From Acetohalobium arabaticum DSM 5501 (GTDB taxonomy: Bacteria; Bacillota; Halanaerobiia; Halobacteroidales; Acetohalobiaceae): a stretch of DNA of 64,000 nucleotides. This document shows positions 9,790 through 21,800 of this stretch, piece after piece; within the stretch, counting starts at the first letter, position 1, and the number at the start of each line of letters is the position of its first letter. Location: NCBI RefSeq assembly GCF_000144695.1, contig NC_014378.1, positions 1,028,781 to 1,092,780 of the forward strand, given 5' to 3'. The translations under genes and the position numbers were made by a program. The notes under the pieces are model-generated. The model worked only from the letters and a program-made list of their open reading frames with translations, did not search any database and was not told where the DNA came from.

Positions 9790-10860
9790 TTGTCATCCCT
9801 AATAAGAGTATTAGTTGTTGATGATTCAGCTTTTATGCGTAAAGTGATTTCAGAGATGCTGGATACGGATAGTATTGAAGTTATTGCTACTGCAAGGAAT
9901 GGAGAGGATGCTTTAAAGAAGCTTGAAGAATATGAACCTGATTTAATTACTCTGGATGTTGAAATGCCTAAAATGGATGGGTTAGAATTTCTGCGTAAAA
10001 TAATGCCTGAAAGATCACTGCCTGTTATTATGTTAAGTACTTTAACCAATGAGAATGATACAACTACTATTGAGGCTTTAGAATTAGGAGCAGTAGACTT
10101 TATTCCTAAGCCTTCTGGTTCTATCTCGCTGGATATTGATAAAGTAGAAGAAAAACTGATAGAGAAAGTAAAAGTAGCTGCGGAATGTAATATAGAAAAT
10201 TGTAATACTAAAAAAACTAATTTAACCGATACCAATCAATCGACCACTTTTAGCCGGGAGGATAGAAGGTTAAATCGAGAAAGCAAGAATGATGATGAAG
10301 TAGTAATCATAGGTGCTTCGACAGGTGGGCCGAAAGCTCTAAAAGAAGTGATGACTAAAATAAGTAGTGATTTCAGCATCGGTATTTTAGTTGTCCAGCA
10401 TATGCCGCCTAACTTCACTGCTTCTTTAGCTCAGAGACTGGACAGGCTATCCCAGATTAAGGTCAAAGAAGCAGAAGAAGGAGATATGATTAAGCCTGGT
10501 CAAGCCTTATTAGCACCTGGTGATTATAATATGTTAGTAACAAAGGGCGGTAAGATTACTTTAAGCCAGAATAAAAAGCTGCATAATGTACGTCCAGCTA
10601 TAGATTTAACGATGGAATCTGCTGTTAAATATTACGGCAGTCAGACTTTGGGAGTAGTCTTAACCGGAATGGGTAAAGACGGCACCCGGGGGTTAAAGGC
10701 TATCAAATCTGCTGGCGGCTATACTATTGCTCAAGATGAAAAGACTTCCGTAGTCTACGGCATGCCGCGCTCAGCTTATGAGGCCGGAGTAGTTAATAGT
10801 GTTAAACCACTACCACAGATTAGTGATGAAATTGTAAGATTATCTAAAAAGTTAAAATAG
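9790..10860 (+). CDS. cheB: Chemotaxis protein-glutamate methylesterase CheB
   Basis: A 356-aa CheB: N-terminal receiver (Asp56 in LDVEMPKMDG, Lys in DFIPKPSG), a ~45-aa polar linker (~125-165), and a C-terminal methylesterase/glutamine deamidase domain with the nucleophile Ser177 in GASTGGPKAL, the VVQHMPPNFT strand-loop, and GMGKDGTRGL bearing the catalytic Asp region. It removes methyl groups from receptors for adaptation. The start is TTG, chosen for the GAGGAGGGATAAA ribosome site. No cheR, cheC or cheD is visible in this window, so the operon is a partial set. Confidence 0.95.
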   Translation: MSSLIRVLVVDDSAFMRKVISEMLDTDSIEVIATARNGEDALKKLEEYEPDLITLDVEMPKMDGLEFLRKIMPERSLPVIMLSTLTNENDTTTIEALELGAVDFIPKPSGSISLDIDKVEEKLIEKVKVAAECNIENCNTKKTNLTDTNQSTTFSREDRRLNRESKNDDEVVIIGASTGGPKALKEVMTKISSDFSIGILVVQHMPPNFTASLAQRLDRLSQIKVKEAEEGDMIKPGQALLAPGDYNMLVTKGGKITLSQNKKLHNVRPAIDLTMESAVKYYGSQTLGVVLTGMGKDGTRGLKAIKSAGGYTIAQDEKTSVVYGMPRSAYEAGVVNSVKPLPQISDEIVRLSKKLK

Positions 10861-10866
10861 ATTATT

Positions 10867-10906
10867 AAAAAGCCTTTAATCAGAATTCTAATTAAAGGCT
10901 TTTTAT
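10867..10906 (+). terminator. Rho-independent terminator of the che operon
   Basis: AAAAAGCCTTTAAT and ATTAAAGGCTTTTT form a perfect 14-bp stem with a 10-nt loop and a terminal T run, 6 bp after the cheB stop. Confidence 0.9.
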
Positions 10907-10908
10907 AA

Positions 10909-11130
10909 TTGTTGCAGTTTAGAGTTGATATCTTGCAAACGCTCCGAAAATCAGTCCTAGTTACTCAGCAGTAAATCAATCTTAGTGTTATAATTTAAAG
11001 ATTTCGTTTTATATGTTAACCATTCTCTCTTTTGGGACTGCTTTAAAGTCGCTTGTTGCAAGATATCAACTAATTGTACAAAATTATATGAGGAAGCGTT
11101 TAAAACCAGATCAATGAAATTCTGTGTTGT
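10909..11130 (+). repeat. ~222-bp repeat with a 149-bp core bounded by 16-bp inverted repeats (copy 1)
   Basis: The core 10923-11071 begins AGTTGATATCTTGCAA and ends with its perfect reverse complement TTGCAAGATATCAACT. The same ~222 bp occurs in inverted orientation at 60705-60926, with its core (60764-60912) exactly the same length and only scattered differences by eye. No open reading frame is shared. It resembles a MITE or an intergenic structured element rather than an IS. Confidence 0.8.
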
Positions 11131-11289
11131 AACTATAGCTTGGGAAGTTTCTCCGTTCCAGATCTTTTTTTCGAAACAACTCAGACTGTGATTGCAGTAT
11201 CATGTCATAACAATATCATACTGCAAATCGTCAATATATGCCTAAAGCAACTCTAATTAGTGATAAACATAGCAATATATTTTATTATC

Positions 11290-11417
11290 AATAGTCAATA
11301 TGTGTCCAGAGCGATTCTTAAAACAGCCCGAAGCCACGACGGCGAGAGGGCTGTTTTTGAGAGCGAATGAGGCAGGAGGCCGAATGAGCGGCAAGCGGCG
11401 GATACATATTGACTATT
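11290..11417 (+). repeat. 128-bp inverted-repeat element with internal hairpin (family 2, copy 1)
   Basis: AATAGTCAATATGTGTCC at the left end matches the reverse complement of the right end except one base. The interior is clearly GC-richer than the surroundings and holds AACAGCCC...GGGCTGTT followed by T5, which could terminate the neighbouring leftward topoisomerase gene or a small RNA. The right arm next to the terminal repeat (about 11360-11417) is recognisably homologous, on the opposite strand, to the left part of the element at 60463-60701. Between this and the previous repeat (11131-11289) only AT-rich sequence and an imperfect TTGCAGTAT/ATACTGCAA hairpin near 11200-11240 are seen. 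Confidence 0.7.
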
Positions 11418-11447
11418 CCTGCAATATCATGATGGCTACTAGACCAT

Positions 11448-13835
11448 TCATTCTGTTTTATTTAACTGCGGCAGCCTGATAACTTCTTTAATCTTATCAT
11501 CATCTAACTTGAACTGCGTATACATTCTACCGACACGTTCTGTTTCAGTAATTTCACTTACTGGAGCTTCTTCTAATTGGCCTTCTTCAGTAACAAATAA
11601 TAATTTATCTTCTTTGCTAGCGGTTATAATATCTATAACTTCATAGCTATCATTGGTTAAAGTCTTTAATCCTTTACCGTTGCGGTTTTGGATCTGATAG
11701 GCATTTATATCAGTACGTGTTGCCCTACCATCAGCAGTAGCTGTTATTACATAGTTACTGTTAGCAGTTAAATTAAAGCTGATTACTTTATCATTTTCTG
11801 CTAAATCTATTCCTTTGCTGCCTTTAGTATTTCGACCGGTATCGGAGATGCTGTCTTCACTAAAGTGGATAGTCTGTCCACCCTTAGTTCCTAATAATAA
11901 GTTTTGTTGGCCGTCAGTTACTTTAGCTCCGATTACTTCATCTTCTTCATTTAAATTAATAGCTTTAATAGAAGAAACAGTAGTTTCATATTCTTTACCA
12001 ACTGTCTTCTTTATCAATCCTTCTTCAGTAGCAATAGTAATATATTTTTCTTTAGTTTCATCGGTCAATATAAGAATATCAACTATCTCTTCGTCTAACG
12101 GTAGTTTTAGATAATCACTTAGTGGGTCACCAGTAGATAAGCCGTGGTGTTCTGGAATTTTATGAGTCTTAAGGATATGGACTTGTCCGGTATTGGTAAA
12201 GAATAGTAAATCATCTCTAGTTGTTCCTGTCATAATATCAGTAATGTAGTCTCCTTTACCGGCTCTAATATTTTCTATGTCAGTAGTGCGTTTGAGATAC
12301 TTGTTGTAGGAGAAAGAAAGAACAATATCTTCATTTTTAATTAAGTCACTCTCATCTAACTCTGCTTTGGATTCATCAGTAATAATTTCTGTCTTTCTTT
12401 CATCGCCATATTCCTCTTTGATTTCGATTAATTCTTTTTTAATTAAGTCATCCATTACTTCTTTTTCATTCAGAATTGAGTTTAAAGCTTCGATTTTTTC
12501 TTTCAGTTCAGTTAATTCTTCAGTGATTTTCTTTCTTTCCAGACTGACTAAACGCTGTAATTTCATATCTAAAATAGCTGCAGCCTGTTTTTTTGATACA
12601 TTTAATTTATCCTGTAGGTTCTTTTTAGCTGTGCTGGGTTTTTGGGAGTTGCGAATAATACTAATTACTTTATCTAAATTATCGATAGCTTCTTTTAAGC
12701 CAAGCAAGATATGTTGTCGGTCTTTAGATTTTTGTAGTTCAAATTCTGTTCTGCGGGTGACGACTTCCCGTCTAAAGTCTAAGAAGTGCTGTAGAATGGT
12801 CTTTAAGTCCATTACTTCTGGTTGCTGGTCTACTAAGGCTAACATATTGATTCTTTGAGTAGTCTGTAGGGATGTGTATTTATACAGCCGGTTGAGAATA
12901 ATTTCAGTATTTGCTTTACTTTTAAGTTCGATAACGATTCTTAAACCATCTTGATCACTTTCGTCACGTACATTTGTAACATTATCCACTTTACCTTTCT
13001 TAATTGTATTGGCAATTTCTTCGATCAACTTTGCTTTATTTAATTGATAAGGAATTTCAGTAATTACAATCCTTTCACAATTACGGCTCCGTTTTTCAAT
13101 TTTAGTCTTGCCCCGTAAAGTGATGCGGCCTTTGCCAGTGCGGTAAGCCTTTTTGATTTCATCATTACCGATAATCTTACCGCCGGTAGGAAAATCAGGT
13201 CCGGGGATATATTCCATTAAGTCTTCTATAGTTAAGTCTTGATCTTCTAACAGCTGAATTAAAGCTGAAATTACTTCCTTGAGATTATGAGGCGGAATAT
13301 CAGTGCTCATTCCCACAGCAATTCCGCTGGAGCCATTAACTAATAAATTAGGTACACGCGAAGGTAAGACAGTAGGTTCCTGTAGGCTGCCATCGAAGTT
13401 ATCTACAAAATTAATAGTTTCTTTTTCGATATCGGCCAGCAGTTCCTCAGATAAAGGAGCCAATCGTGCTTCTGTATACCGCATAGCAGCAGCACTATCA
13501 CCATCGATTGAGCCGAAGTTTCCGTGGCCGTCGATTAATTTATAGCGCTGACTGAAGTATTGGGCCATCCGCACCATAGCATCATAGACAGCAGCATCAC
13601 CGTGTGGATGGTACTTACCTAATACCTCACCAACAATACGTGCTGATTTTTTATGAGGTTTATTAGGTATTAAACCTAATTTTTTAGTTGCATAAAGAAT
13701 CCTTCTATGTACTGGTTTTAAGCCGTCCCGGACATCCGGAAGAGCCCGGCTGATAATAACACTTAAAGAATAATTTAGATAAGATTCCTTCATTTTTTCT
13801 TCAATTGGAACAGAGGTTATTTCTTGTTCAATCAT
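11448..13835 (-). CDS. Type IIA DNA topoisomerase subunit A (gyrase A / ParC type)
   Basis: A 795-aa topoisomerase A subunit that cleaves and reseals duplex DNA. N-terminal winged-helix domain with the catalytic Tyr120 in AMRYTEARL, preceding [18 protein letters not shown], a tower and coiled-coil gate (~360-490), and a C-terminal six-bladed beta-pinwheel (from ~500). The gyrase-box heptapeptide (QRRGGKG in classical GyrA) is degenerate here, NIRAGKG-like, so supercoiling gyrase versus topoisomerase IV cannot be decided. Position 81, equivalent to E. coli GyrA Ser83, is Ala. Its B-subunit partner is encoded 2.7 kb away in the opposite direction. Confidence 0.88.
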   Translation of the reverse strand: MIEQEITSVPIEEKMKESYLNYSLSVIISRALPDVRDGLKPVHRRILYATKKLGLIPNKPHKKSARIVGEVLGKYHPHGDAAVYDAMVRMAQYFSQRYKLIDGHGNFGSIDGDSAAAMRYTEARLAPLSEELLADIEKETINFVDNFDGSLQEPTVLPSRVPNLLVNGSSGIAVGMSTDIPPHNLKEVISALIQLLEDQDLTIEDLMEYIPGPDFPTGGKIIGNDEIKKAYRTGKGRITLRGKTKIEKRSRNCERIVITEIPYQLNKAKLIEEIANTIKKGKVDNVTNVRDESDQDGLRIVIELKSKANTEIILNRLYKYTSLQTTQRINMLALVDQQPEVMDLKTILQHFLDFRREVVTRRTEFELQKSKDRQHILLGLKEAIDNLDKVISIIRNSQKPSTAKKNLQDKLNVSKKQAAAILDMKLQRLVSLERKKITEELTELKEKIEALNSILNEKEVMDDLIKKELIEIKEEYGDERKTEIITDESKAELDESDLIKNEDIVLSFSYNKYLKRTTDIENIRAGKGDYITDIMTGTTRDDLLFFTNTGQVHILKTHKIPEHHGLSTGDPLSDYLKLPLDEEIVDILILTDETKEKYITIATEEGLIKKTVGKEYETTVSSIKAINLNEEDEVIGAKVTDGQQNLLLGTKGGQTIHFSEDSISDTGRNTKGSKGIDLAENDKVISFNLTANSNYVITATADGRATRTDINAYQIQNRNGKGLKTLTNDSYEVIDIITASKEDKLLFVTEEGQLEEAPVSEITETERVGRMYTQFKLDDDKIKEVIRLPQLNKTE

Positions 13836-14063
13836 ATTTATCTCCTTTCTAGGACAATTTTTTTCAGTTTCATAACAATACTTATTATATCATTAAAAAT
13901 CTTTCTTGCAAAAGTAGATTGAGTTTACATAGAAAGCATATATGAAATCTTTACATTCTGCAAGTAGTTTCTGTAATCCTCAGTTTAAAAATACATAATA
14001 ATTTTTTTGATGGATATAATATTCTTTAAAGGTAATTATATTATATGATAGAGGTGAGATATT

Positions 14064-14522
14064 ATTTTAAAGGATTCGGCAGTTACCGGTGCAATAGCAG
14101 GACTTATAGGTAATATTCCCAAAACAGTTATTACAAATCTATTTCAAAGCTTAGGTTGGACAAGATATAATTTTGGTCAGATATCTGCTGGTTATTTTGT
14201 TAAAGAAGAGGTAGTTTCAAATTCTATTGCGGTAGTTACTGGTTATATTGCGGATTATATTTTGGCTATGCTGTTAGGAGTGGTTATTGTATACCTGTTT
14301 CGAATAATGGGGAATGATTATCCAGTCTTTAAAGGTTTACTGTTTGGGGGGGTTAGCTATATATTTCTGTATGGTGTTGCTATGGCTCTTAATTTTACTC
14401 GGGTTAGTTTATTAACTCCACTGCCTAACTTAGTACTTTTAGTGCCTCATGTTGTATTTGGTGCTACTACTGCCTGGGTTGTCAACTATTTGATGGCTAA
14501 AAATACTTTAGAGGAGGGTTAA
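14064..14522 (+). CDS. Membrane protein, tandem paralogue 1, probable AUU start
   Basis: Family not recognised. About 152 aa with four predicted membrane helices; the N-terminal part (KDSAVTGAIAGLIGNIPKTV) is followed by TRYNFGQISAGYF and YIADYILAMLLGVVIVYLF. No ATG, GTG or TTG exists at the conserved N-terminus: the first ATG (14256/14262) would remove ~65 conserved residues. GAGGTGAG at 14051-14058 is correctly spaced before ATT at 14064. The downstream gene has the same N-terminal pattern and also begins ATT-TTA-(A/C)AG-GAT. The stop codon lies inside the next gene's ribosome-site region, so the two are translationally close. Confidence 0.7.
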   Translation: MLKDSAVTGAIAGLIGNIPKTVITNLFQSLGWTRYNFGQISAGYFVKEEVVSNSIAVVTGYIADYILAMLLGVVIVYLFRIMGNDYPVFKGLLFGGVSYIFLYGVAMALNFTRVSLLTPLPNLVLLVPHVVFGATTAWVVNYLMAKNTLEEG

Positions 14523-14523
14523 T

Positions 14524-14991
14524 ATTTTACAGGATAGACTTAAAGATTCAGTTCAGTTAGGAATAATTGCTGGAGCATTATGTAATCTTCCTAAGGTAGT
14601 AATGATGAGCATTTTTAAGTATCTAGGTTTAGTAAAATATAATTTTACTCAGATGACTGCTGGGATTTTTGTTAGAGAAAGTGCTTTATCAAGTCCTTTT
14701 GCATTAGCTGTAGGACTGGTATCTGATTTTGCTGTTGCTTCTCTGTTAGGGATAATACTTGTATATATCATGAGAATGACCGGTAAAGATTATCCAATTT
14801 CAAAAGGCTTTCTTTATGGAGTTATGATCCATATTGTAGTCTATGGATTGGCTAAAACATTAAATATTACTTCCGTTGAATTATTGAATCCGGTATCTAA
14901 CTTTATAGTCTTATTCCCAAATATTACATTTGGCATCTTCAGTGCATTGTTTATTGAGCGGTATGGTATTTTAGAGGTAGGTACTACTTAA
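14524..14991 (+). CDS. Membrane protein, tandem paralogue 2, probable AUU start
   Basis: About 155 aa, paralogous to the gene before it along its whole length: QLGIIAGALCNLPKVVM, LVKYNFTQMTAGIFV, the glycine/aliphatic helix VASLLGIILVYIM, and FIVLFPNITFGIFSALF. The start is placed at ATT 14524, 5 bp after GAGGAGGGT (14511-14519) and one base after the previous stop. An internal ATG at 14602 would cut off 26 conserved residues. Function unknown; a small integral membrane protein of the cytoplasmic membrane. Confidence 0.7.
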   Translation: MLQDRLKDSVQLGIIAGALCNLPKVVMMSIFKYLGLVKYNFTQMTAGIFVRESALSSPFALAVGLVSDFAVASLLGIILVYIMRMTGKDYPISKGFLYGVMIHIVVYGLAKTLNITSVELLNPVSNFIVLFPNITFGIFSALFIERYGILEVGTT

Positions 14992-15045
14992 TGAATACAA
15001 GGTTACTGTTTTATAAATTCTTTAAAAAGAAAGGAGAACAGAAGA

Positions 15046-15774
15046 ATGCCGTTTTGGGAATCACAGCAGGTATTGACTGCTTACCAATGGATATTTCGAG
15101 CAGTTGTTGTCTTTACATGGTTATTTGTGATGACTAAATTAATGGGGCAGAGGGAAATTGGAAGGCTGACTCTCTTTGATTTTGTAATTGCTATTACAAT
15201 TGGTAGTGTTTCTGCAGGTTCACTCGGTAATTCTCAAACAGATTTGAATGGGGTATTATTAACAACAGGAACATTAGCGTTACTTAATATTATCATTGCA
15301 GTTTTAGCTTTAAAAAGTTTAACCTTTCGAAGAATTGTACAGGGAGAACCGCTTGTGTTAATCCAGAATGGGAAACTTCTTGAAGATACGATGCGGAAAG
15401 CCAGAATAAATGTTGATGATCTGTTAATGGGGCTTCGCAGAAATAAAGTACCTAATTTATCGGATGTAGAATTTGCTGTTCTTGAACCTAATGGAAAAAT
15501 AAGTGTTATTCCAAAGTCCCAATCGCGTAATGTAAAGCCAAAGGATCTAAATATTGACACTAATTATGAAGGGTTTCCTACAGTAGTTATTGAAGACGGC
15601 AATATTCTTAAAGATAATCTTCAGGAAAACAATTTGGATGTAGACTGGTTAAAGGGAGAATTAGAAAACCAGGGAGTTGAAGATAAGGATAAGGTTTTGG
15701 CAGCAATGTTAGATACTCAGGGTAGATTGTATATTAGTAAAAAGAATCAGAAGAATGAAGAGTTAATTCATTAA
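15046..15774 (+). CDS. YetF/DUF421-family membrane protein
   Basis: A 242-aa DUF421 (YetF-like) protein. Three N-terminal membrane helices (residues ~15-95) contain the signature TKLMGQREIGRLTLFDFVIA and ITIGSVSAG; after them come two small soluble domains (~100-220) beginning LVLIQNGKLLEDTMRKARI, VDDLLMGLRR and EFAVLEPNGKISVI. Members are inner-membrane proteins associated in Bacilli with spore or envelope functions, with no settled biochemical role. AGAAAGGAGAAC precedes the ATG. Confidence 0.88.
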   Translation: MPFWESQQVLTAYQWIFRAVVVFTWLFVMTKLMGQREIGRLTLFDFVIAITIGSVSAGSLGNSQTDLNGVLLTTGTLALLNIIIAVLALKSLTFRRIVQGEPLVLIQNGKLLEDTMRKARINVDDLLMGLRRNKVPNLSDVEFAVLEPNGKISVIPKSQSRNVKPKDLNIDTNYEGFPTVVIEDGNILKDNLQENNLDVDWLKGELENQGVEDKDKVLAAMLDTQGRLYISKKNQKNEELIH

Positions 15775-15776
15775 AA

Positions 15777-16382
15777 TCAGTTGCTGTTCTGTTTTAAGAA
15801 TCCAGGCATTTCTTCACCATAAGTCTGTTTAGCATTTTCAAGGCCTTCACCTGTATATTTAACCCATCTTTTTTGTCTATTAATATCTTCAAAAGTTATT
15901 ACAGCATTTATATCGTTAGGTAAATCTATTACCTGGTCTGATTCAAAGACTAAAGCAGGTATAACTTCTTCGCTTTCATTAAATTTCTTATTAAAAGAAA
16001 CCTTATCAGAGATAGAACTATTTTTTTCGGCTTCTTCAGTTTTAACCCCTATTATTTGTACCTCATACATTATATTTGGGGCTAGAGGTCTGGATAATTT
16101 CAATTCTGGACTTTTTTCTACTTTAAACTCAAATTCATTAGGTGCTAAATATAGACTAACATTTAACGCTGGACCTCCACCAAGATTTTTTAGTAATAGA
16201 TGCTTTTCTCTTAAGTTGGTCGATTCTTCATTTGTTGTATTCAAAGGCGGTCTTATGATTACAGGGACTGCACGCCATTCCTGCTTCAATTGTTCCCGAA
16301 ATATATGGACCATAAAGAGTGTGGCTAGTGCTGACAGGAGTGTTGCTATAGCTGATAGGCTTTCAAAATTCATATTCCTCAC
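15777..16382 (-). CDS. Hypothetical N-terminally anchored protein
   Basis: Not recognised as a named family. 201 aa: a short N-terminus, one membrane helix (ALSAIATLLSALATLFMVHIF region, residues ~8-28), then a soluble beta-rich domain containing LKNLGGGPALNVSLYL, a pattern seen in small proteins annotated only as hypothetical in many bacteria. Convergent with the YetF-like gene (2-bp gap) and divergent from the topoisomerase B gene. Start ATG has a GAGGTGAGG site on the minus strand. Confidence 0.6.
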   Translation of the reverse strand: MRNMNFESLSAIATLLSALATLFMVHIFREQLKQEWRAVPVIIRPPLNTTNEESTNLREKHLLLKNLGGGPALNVSLYLAPNEFEFKVEKSPELKLSRPLAPNIMYEVQIIGVKTEEAEKNSSISDKVSFNKKFNESEEVIPALVFESDQVIDLPNDINAVITFEDINRQKRWVKYTGEGLENAKQTYGEEMPGFLKQNSN

Positions 16383-16477
16383 CTCTAGTAAATGATTAAA
16401 TATTAAAACTATTATTTTCTTTTTAGACCGCTTTTATAAGTAACTTTTTTATTAGATTGGTATTTTAGATTAATCTT

Positions 16478-16486
16478 TGGTATAAT
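16478..16486 (+). promoter_or_regulatory. Extended -10 promoter candidate for the topoisomerase B gene
   Basis: TGGTATAAT matches the extended -10 consensus (TGnTATAAT); a good -35 is not obvious. It leaves a ~45-nt leader before the start codon. Confidence 0.5.
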
Positions 16487-16498
16487 AATAAGCGGTAA

Positions 16499-18448
<1,950 letters not shown>

Positions 18449-18450
18449 TG

Positions 18451-18481
18451 TTGTTGTAGGTTTTCAGATAGTTTTGTACTG
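18451..18481 (+). repeat. Left boundary repeat of the helicase island
   Basis: Begins 3 bp after the topoisomerase B stop. 18455-18481 is the perfect 27-bp reverse complement of 25001-25027, and 18451-18474 is a perfect 24-bp direct repeat of 25028-25051. The sequence contains TTCAGATAGTTTT, the reverse complement of a motif repeated several times at 24899-25019. Confidence 0.85.
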
Positions 18482-18508
18482 CAATCATAAATTATATAAG
18501 TAATGAAG

Positions 18509-18547
18509 CCTGTATCTTTTGTTAAAAGGGTACAGGTTTTTTGTTTT
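18509..18547 (+). terminator. Terminator downstream of the topoisomerase B gene
   Basis: CCTGTATCTTTT and AAAAGGGTACAGG form an imperfect stem followed by TTTTTTG. It lies just inside the left island boundary. The rest of 18548-18884 is AT-rich non-coding sequence with a TATAAT at 18685-18690 that may serve the helicase gene. Confidence 0.8.
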
Positions 18548-18884
18548 TATTGAGTATTAGATTTTATTTCTATAATTTTAAGATATAAGAGATTATCAGA
18601 AAAAAGAAATTTTTAAATTAATCTACATTTTTTGGAAAATTAATTTTATTTATAAAGGAAAATGACTTTTTATGTTGTAATTGATATAATAAAAGAAGCT
18701 AAATATTTTAATTTATGTAGTTAAAGTTTTTAATAAATTAAGTTCTAAATTAAGAGTAAGTAGGAAAAAATAATATAAATTGTTGAGTTTAAGATTTAAG
18801 AACGCATAATTAAAAGTATTATCTAATAAATTAATTAAAGATTATGGTATAAATAATTTATTTATTATAAAGTGGGGGATTATC

Positions 18885-21800
18885 GTGCAACCTGAATCAG
18901 TTGATAGAACAAATAAAATATTTGATTATTTAGATGATATAGTTAGATTAGGACATAAGGTTGTCCATAGATTAGAAGACCATAATAATTTCTTATTATA
19001 TCAAAACAAGTTACCAGTAACTGAGAATGTAAAAGCTAATGATCTTTTTTATCAGTTGCAATCTTCTTTATTAGAAATAAAAAGATGTGATTTACCCGAA
19101 CGTCCTGAGATTCCTAAAAACTTAAATAATTGGATTAAGTTTTCTTCTGCTCTAGATTCAGAACCAGAAATTATTTTTAAGCGTAAAATGTTCAATAATC
19201 AAAAACAAGAATGCTTTTATGATATACCAGAACGACCATTGATTTTTAAAGAATATAAAGAGAAATTAGAAACTTGGATTAAAGAAGTTGAACCATTAAA
19301 AAAAAGTAGAGAATTATTTGATGAATTATTTAGTGTCAGCAAAACATTAAGGTATGAAGAAAATTTAGAATTAATTTTAGGCTATGGAATACTACATTGG
19401 AAAAAAGATAATAAATTAATTAAGTATCCGTTATTAACTCAAAAAGCTATAATTGAACATGAAGCTAAAAAGGATAAAATTATAGTCAAGACACCTGATG
19501 ATGCAATGTGGGATTTGGAGTTAGAATCGTTGATTGATGTAGGTATTTCTGATTTAGGAGACATAAGGGATAAATTTGATGAAATAAAGTATAATTATGA
19601 TTTTGAAGAGGGAAATCCTTATTTAAATTTATTTTATGAAGCTACAGGTATAACTCCAGATGGAAAATTAATTAAAGATATTGAAGATGCTAGTTTAAAA
19701 CCAAATGAAAATTTAAGGATAGTTAATGGTTGGACACTTTTTGTGCGTAAAAGAAATCAAAATGAATTAATTGAGGATATTAGAGCATTTAATGAGCAAT
19801 TAAAAGAAAATAATATTACTTTGCCAAATAGTTTACAGAGTTTAGTAGAAGATCCTGATGAAACAACTGTGAATTGGGATAAAAGTGAATTTCATGATGA
19901 ATGGACAGGGTTATTAGATAATGATATATTGTTTCCGAAGGAAGCTAATGAAGAACAGATTCAAATTTTAGATTGTTTACAGAAATCAAATGGAGTGATA
20001 GTACAAGGACCACCAGGGACAGGAAAAAGCCATACTATTGCTAATTTAATTTCTCATTTTATGGCTCATGGACAGAGAGTTTTAGTTACTAGTCAAAAAG
20101 ATCAAGCTTTAAAAGTTTTGAGAGATATGATACCTGAATCTTTGAAATCATTATGCATAAGTGTTCTACAAAATGATGTTAATCGAAAACAAAAGCTAGA
20201 AAAAGCAGTTTCTTATATTTCTGAAATTGTTTCTAAAGAAGATTATAGTAAGTTAAAAGAAAAAGCTAATGATTTAGAAGAAAAGTTTGTTACTTTAAAA
20301 AAGAGATTACAAAAAATTTCTACTAAGCTTAAACGTTTAGCTGAAGCTGAATTACCTATTATAACAGATAATATGAAGTATTCTTTATCTCCAGCAGAGG
20401 TAGCTAAAAAAATAGAACAAGAAGATAAATATCAATGGTTCACGGATCATCCTTCTTATAAAACAACTAGAGCTATAATAGATAATGAAGATGTTATTAA
20501 ACTTGAAGATGAATTTCCCTTAACAGATGATGAGTTTGAAGAATTAAAAGTTTTACGTCAAAATTTATTACCTAAACTTGATGAATTATCTACTTATCAA
20601 TTACCTGATACAGATAATTTACTTACTCCAGAAGAGTTTAAAGATATGGCCCAAAATTTAGAGAAAATTTATCAATTAGAGCAAAAGGCAGATGATTATT
20701 TTCCTAATTTAGTATTAAAAGAAGACGTACAGAAAAATACAATTGATTTAATAGAGAAAGGTATTAAAGTTTATAATGTAATTGAAGCTTCGTGGGCTAA
20801 AAGGCTTATAGATGATGCTTCTGAGTTCAAAGAACAGTTAAATGATGCTTTAGATACTTTGGGGACTATTTATGAAAACATAAATAAATTGCATAAAAGC
20901 ATAGGATTAATAACTAGTATTGAATTAGATGAGAATGTTTCTTTGGATAAATATAAAGAGTTTGTAGATTCTGCTTTAGAACGAGTTAATCAAGCGAAAA
21001 AACCATGGAAATGGTTTAGTTTATTTGATGGAGGAGAAAAGAAGGCATTACAGGAGATTAGATTTAATGGTCAACAACCTAATAATCAAGAGGAATGGGA
21101 AAAAGTAAAAGATTATATTAAGTTAAAGTTAAAAGTAAATAAATTTGTTCAATTCTGGTCAGGGTTAAAAGATAATTTTGCATCTTATTTACCAGATTTA
21201 TCTCAGCAAGCTGATTTTCAACAAGTAGAAAAAGTATATCAAAAGTTAGAAAGTGCTTTTAATTATAAATATGAGTTGAGACTTAAATTAAAAAATGAAT
21301 TATCTAAAGTTATAATAGGAGAAGATAAAGTACTAGAAGAGAGATTAGAAGAGGAATTAGAAAATATTTATCAGGCCTTAAAAATCAAATTAGAACAAAG
21401 AGAATTTATTGAAGCTGAGCAAATTTTTACTGATTTGAAAGAAAATTTAGCAGTTTTACAGCAAAGAAATGCTCATCCTATAGTAGATGAATTAATAGAC
21501 TGCTTACCTGATGAGATACATGTAGTTAAAGAAAAAGTAGCTAAATGGAAGAATAATTATGAGCAGTTAAAAGAAATAGAAGAATTTTTACCAGATTATA
21601 ATAAATTTAAAGAATTAGTTGATAAATTATCAACTCAGGCTTCTAATTGGGCTGAGCAATGGATGAATCCAGAATATACTTTGGAAGATTTAAATATTTC
21701 GGTTTGGGAAGAAGCCTGGGAAGAAGCTATTTTAGAATCATATTTAGAAGATATTTCAAATAAAGAAGATAAAATTAGCAAATTAGAGGCAGAACAAGAT

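Noticed and set aside
18451-18481. tRNA-type attachment site for a prophage
   Set aside because: No tRNA gene and no integrase or phage gene is associated; the repeats look like transposon ends.
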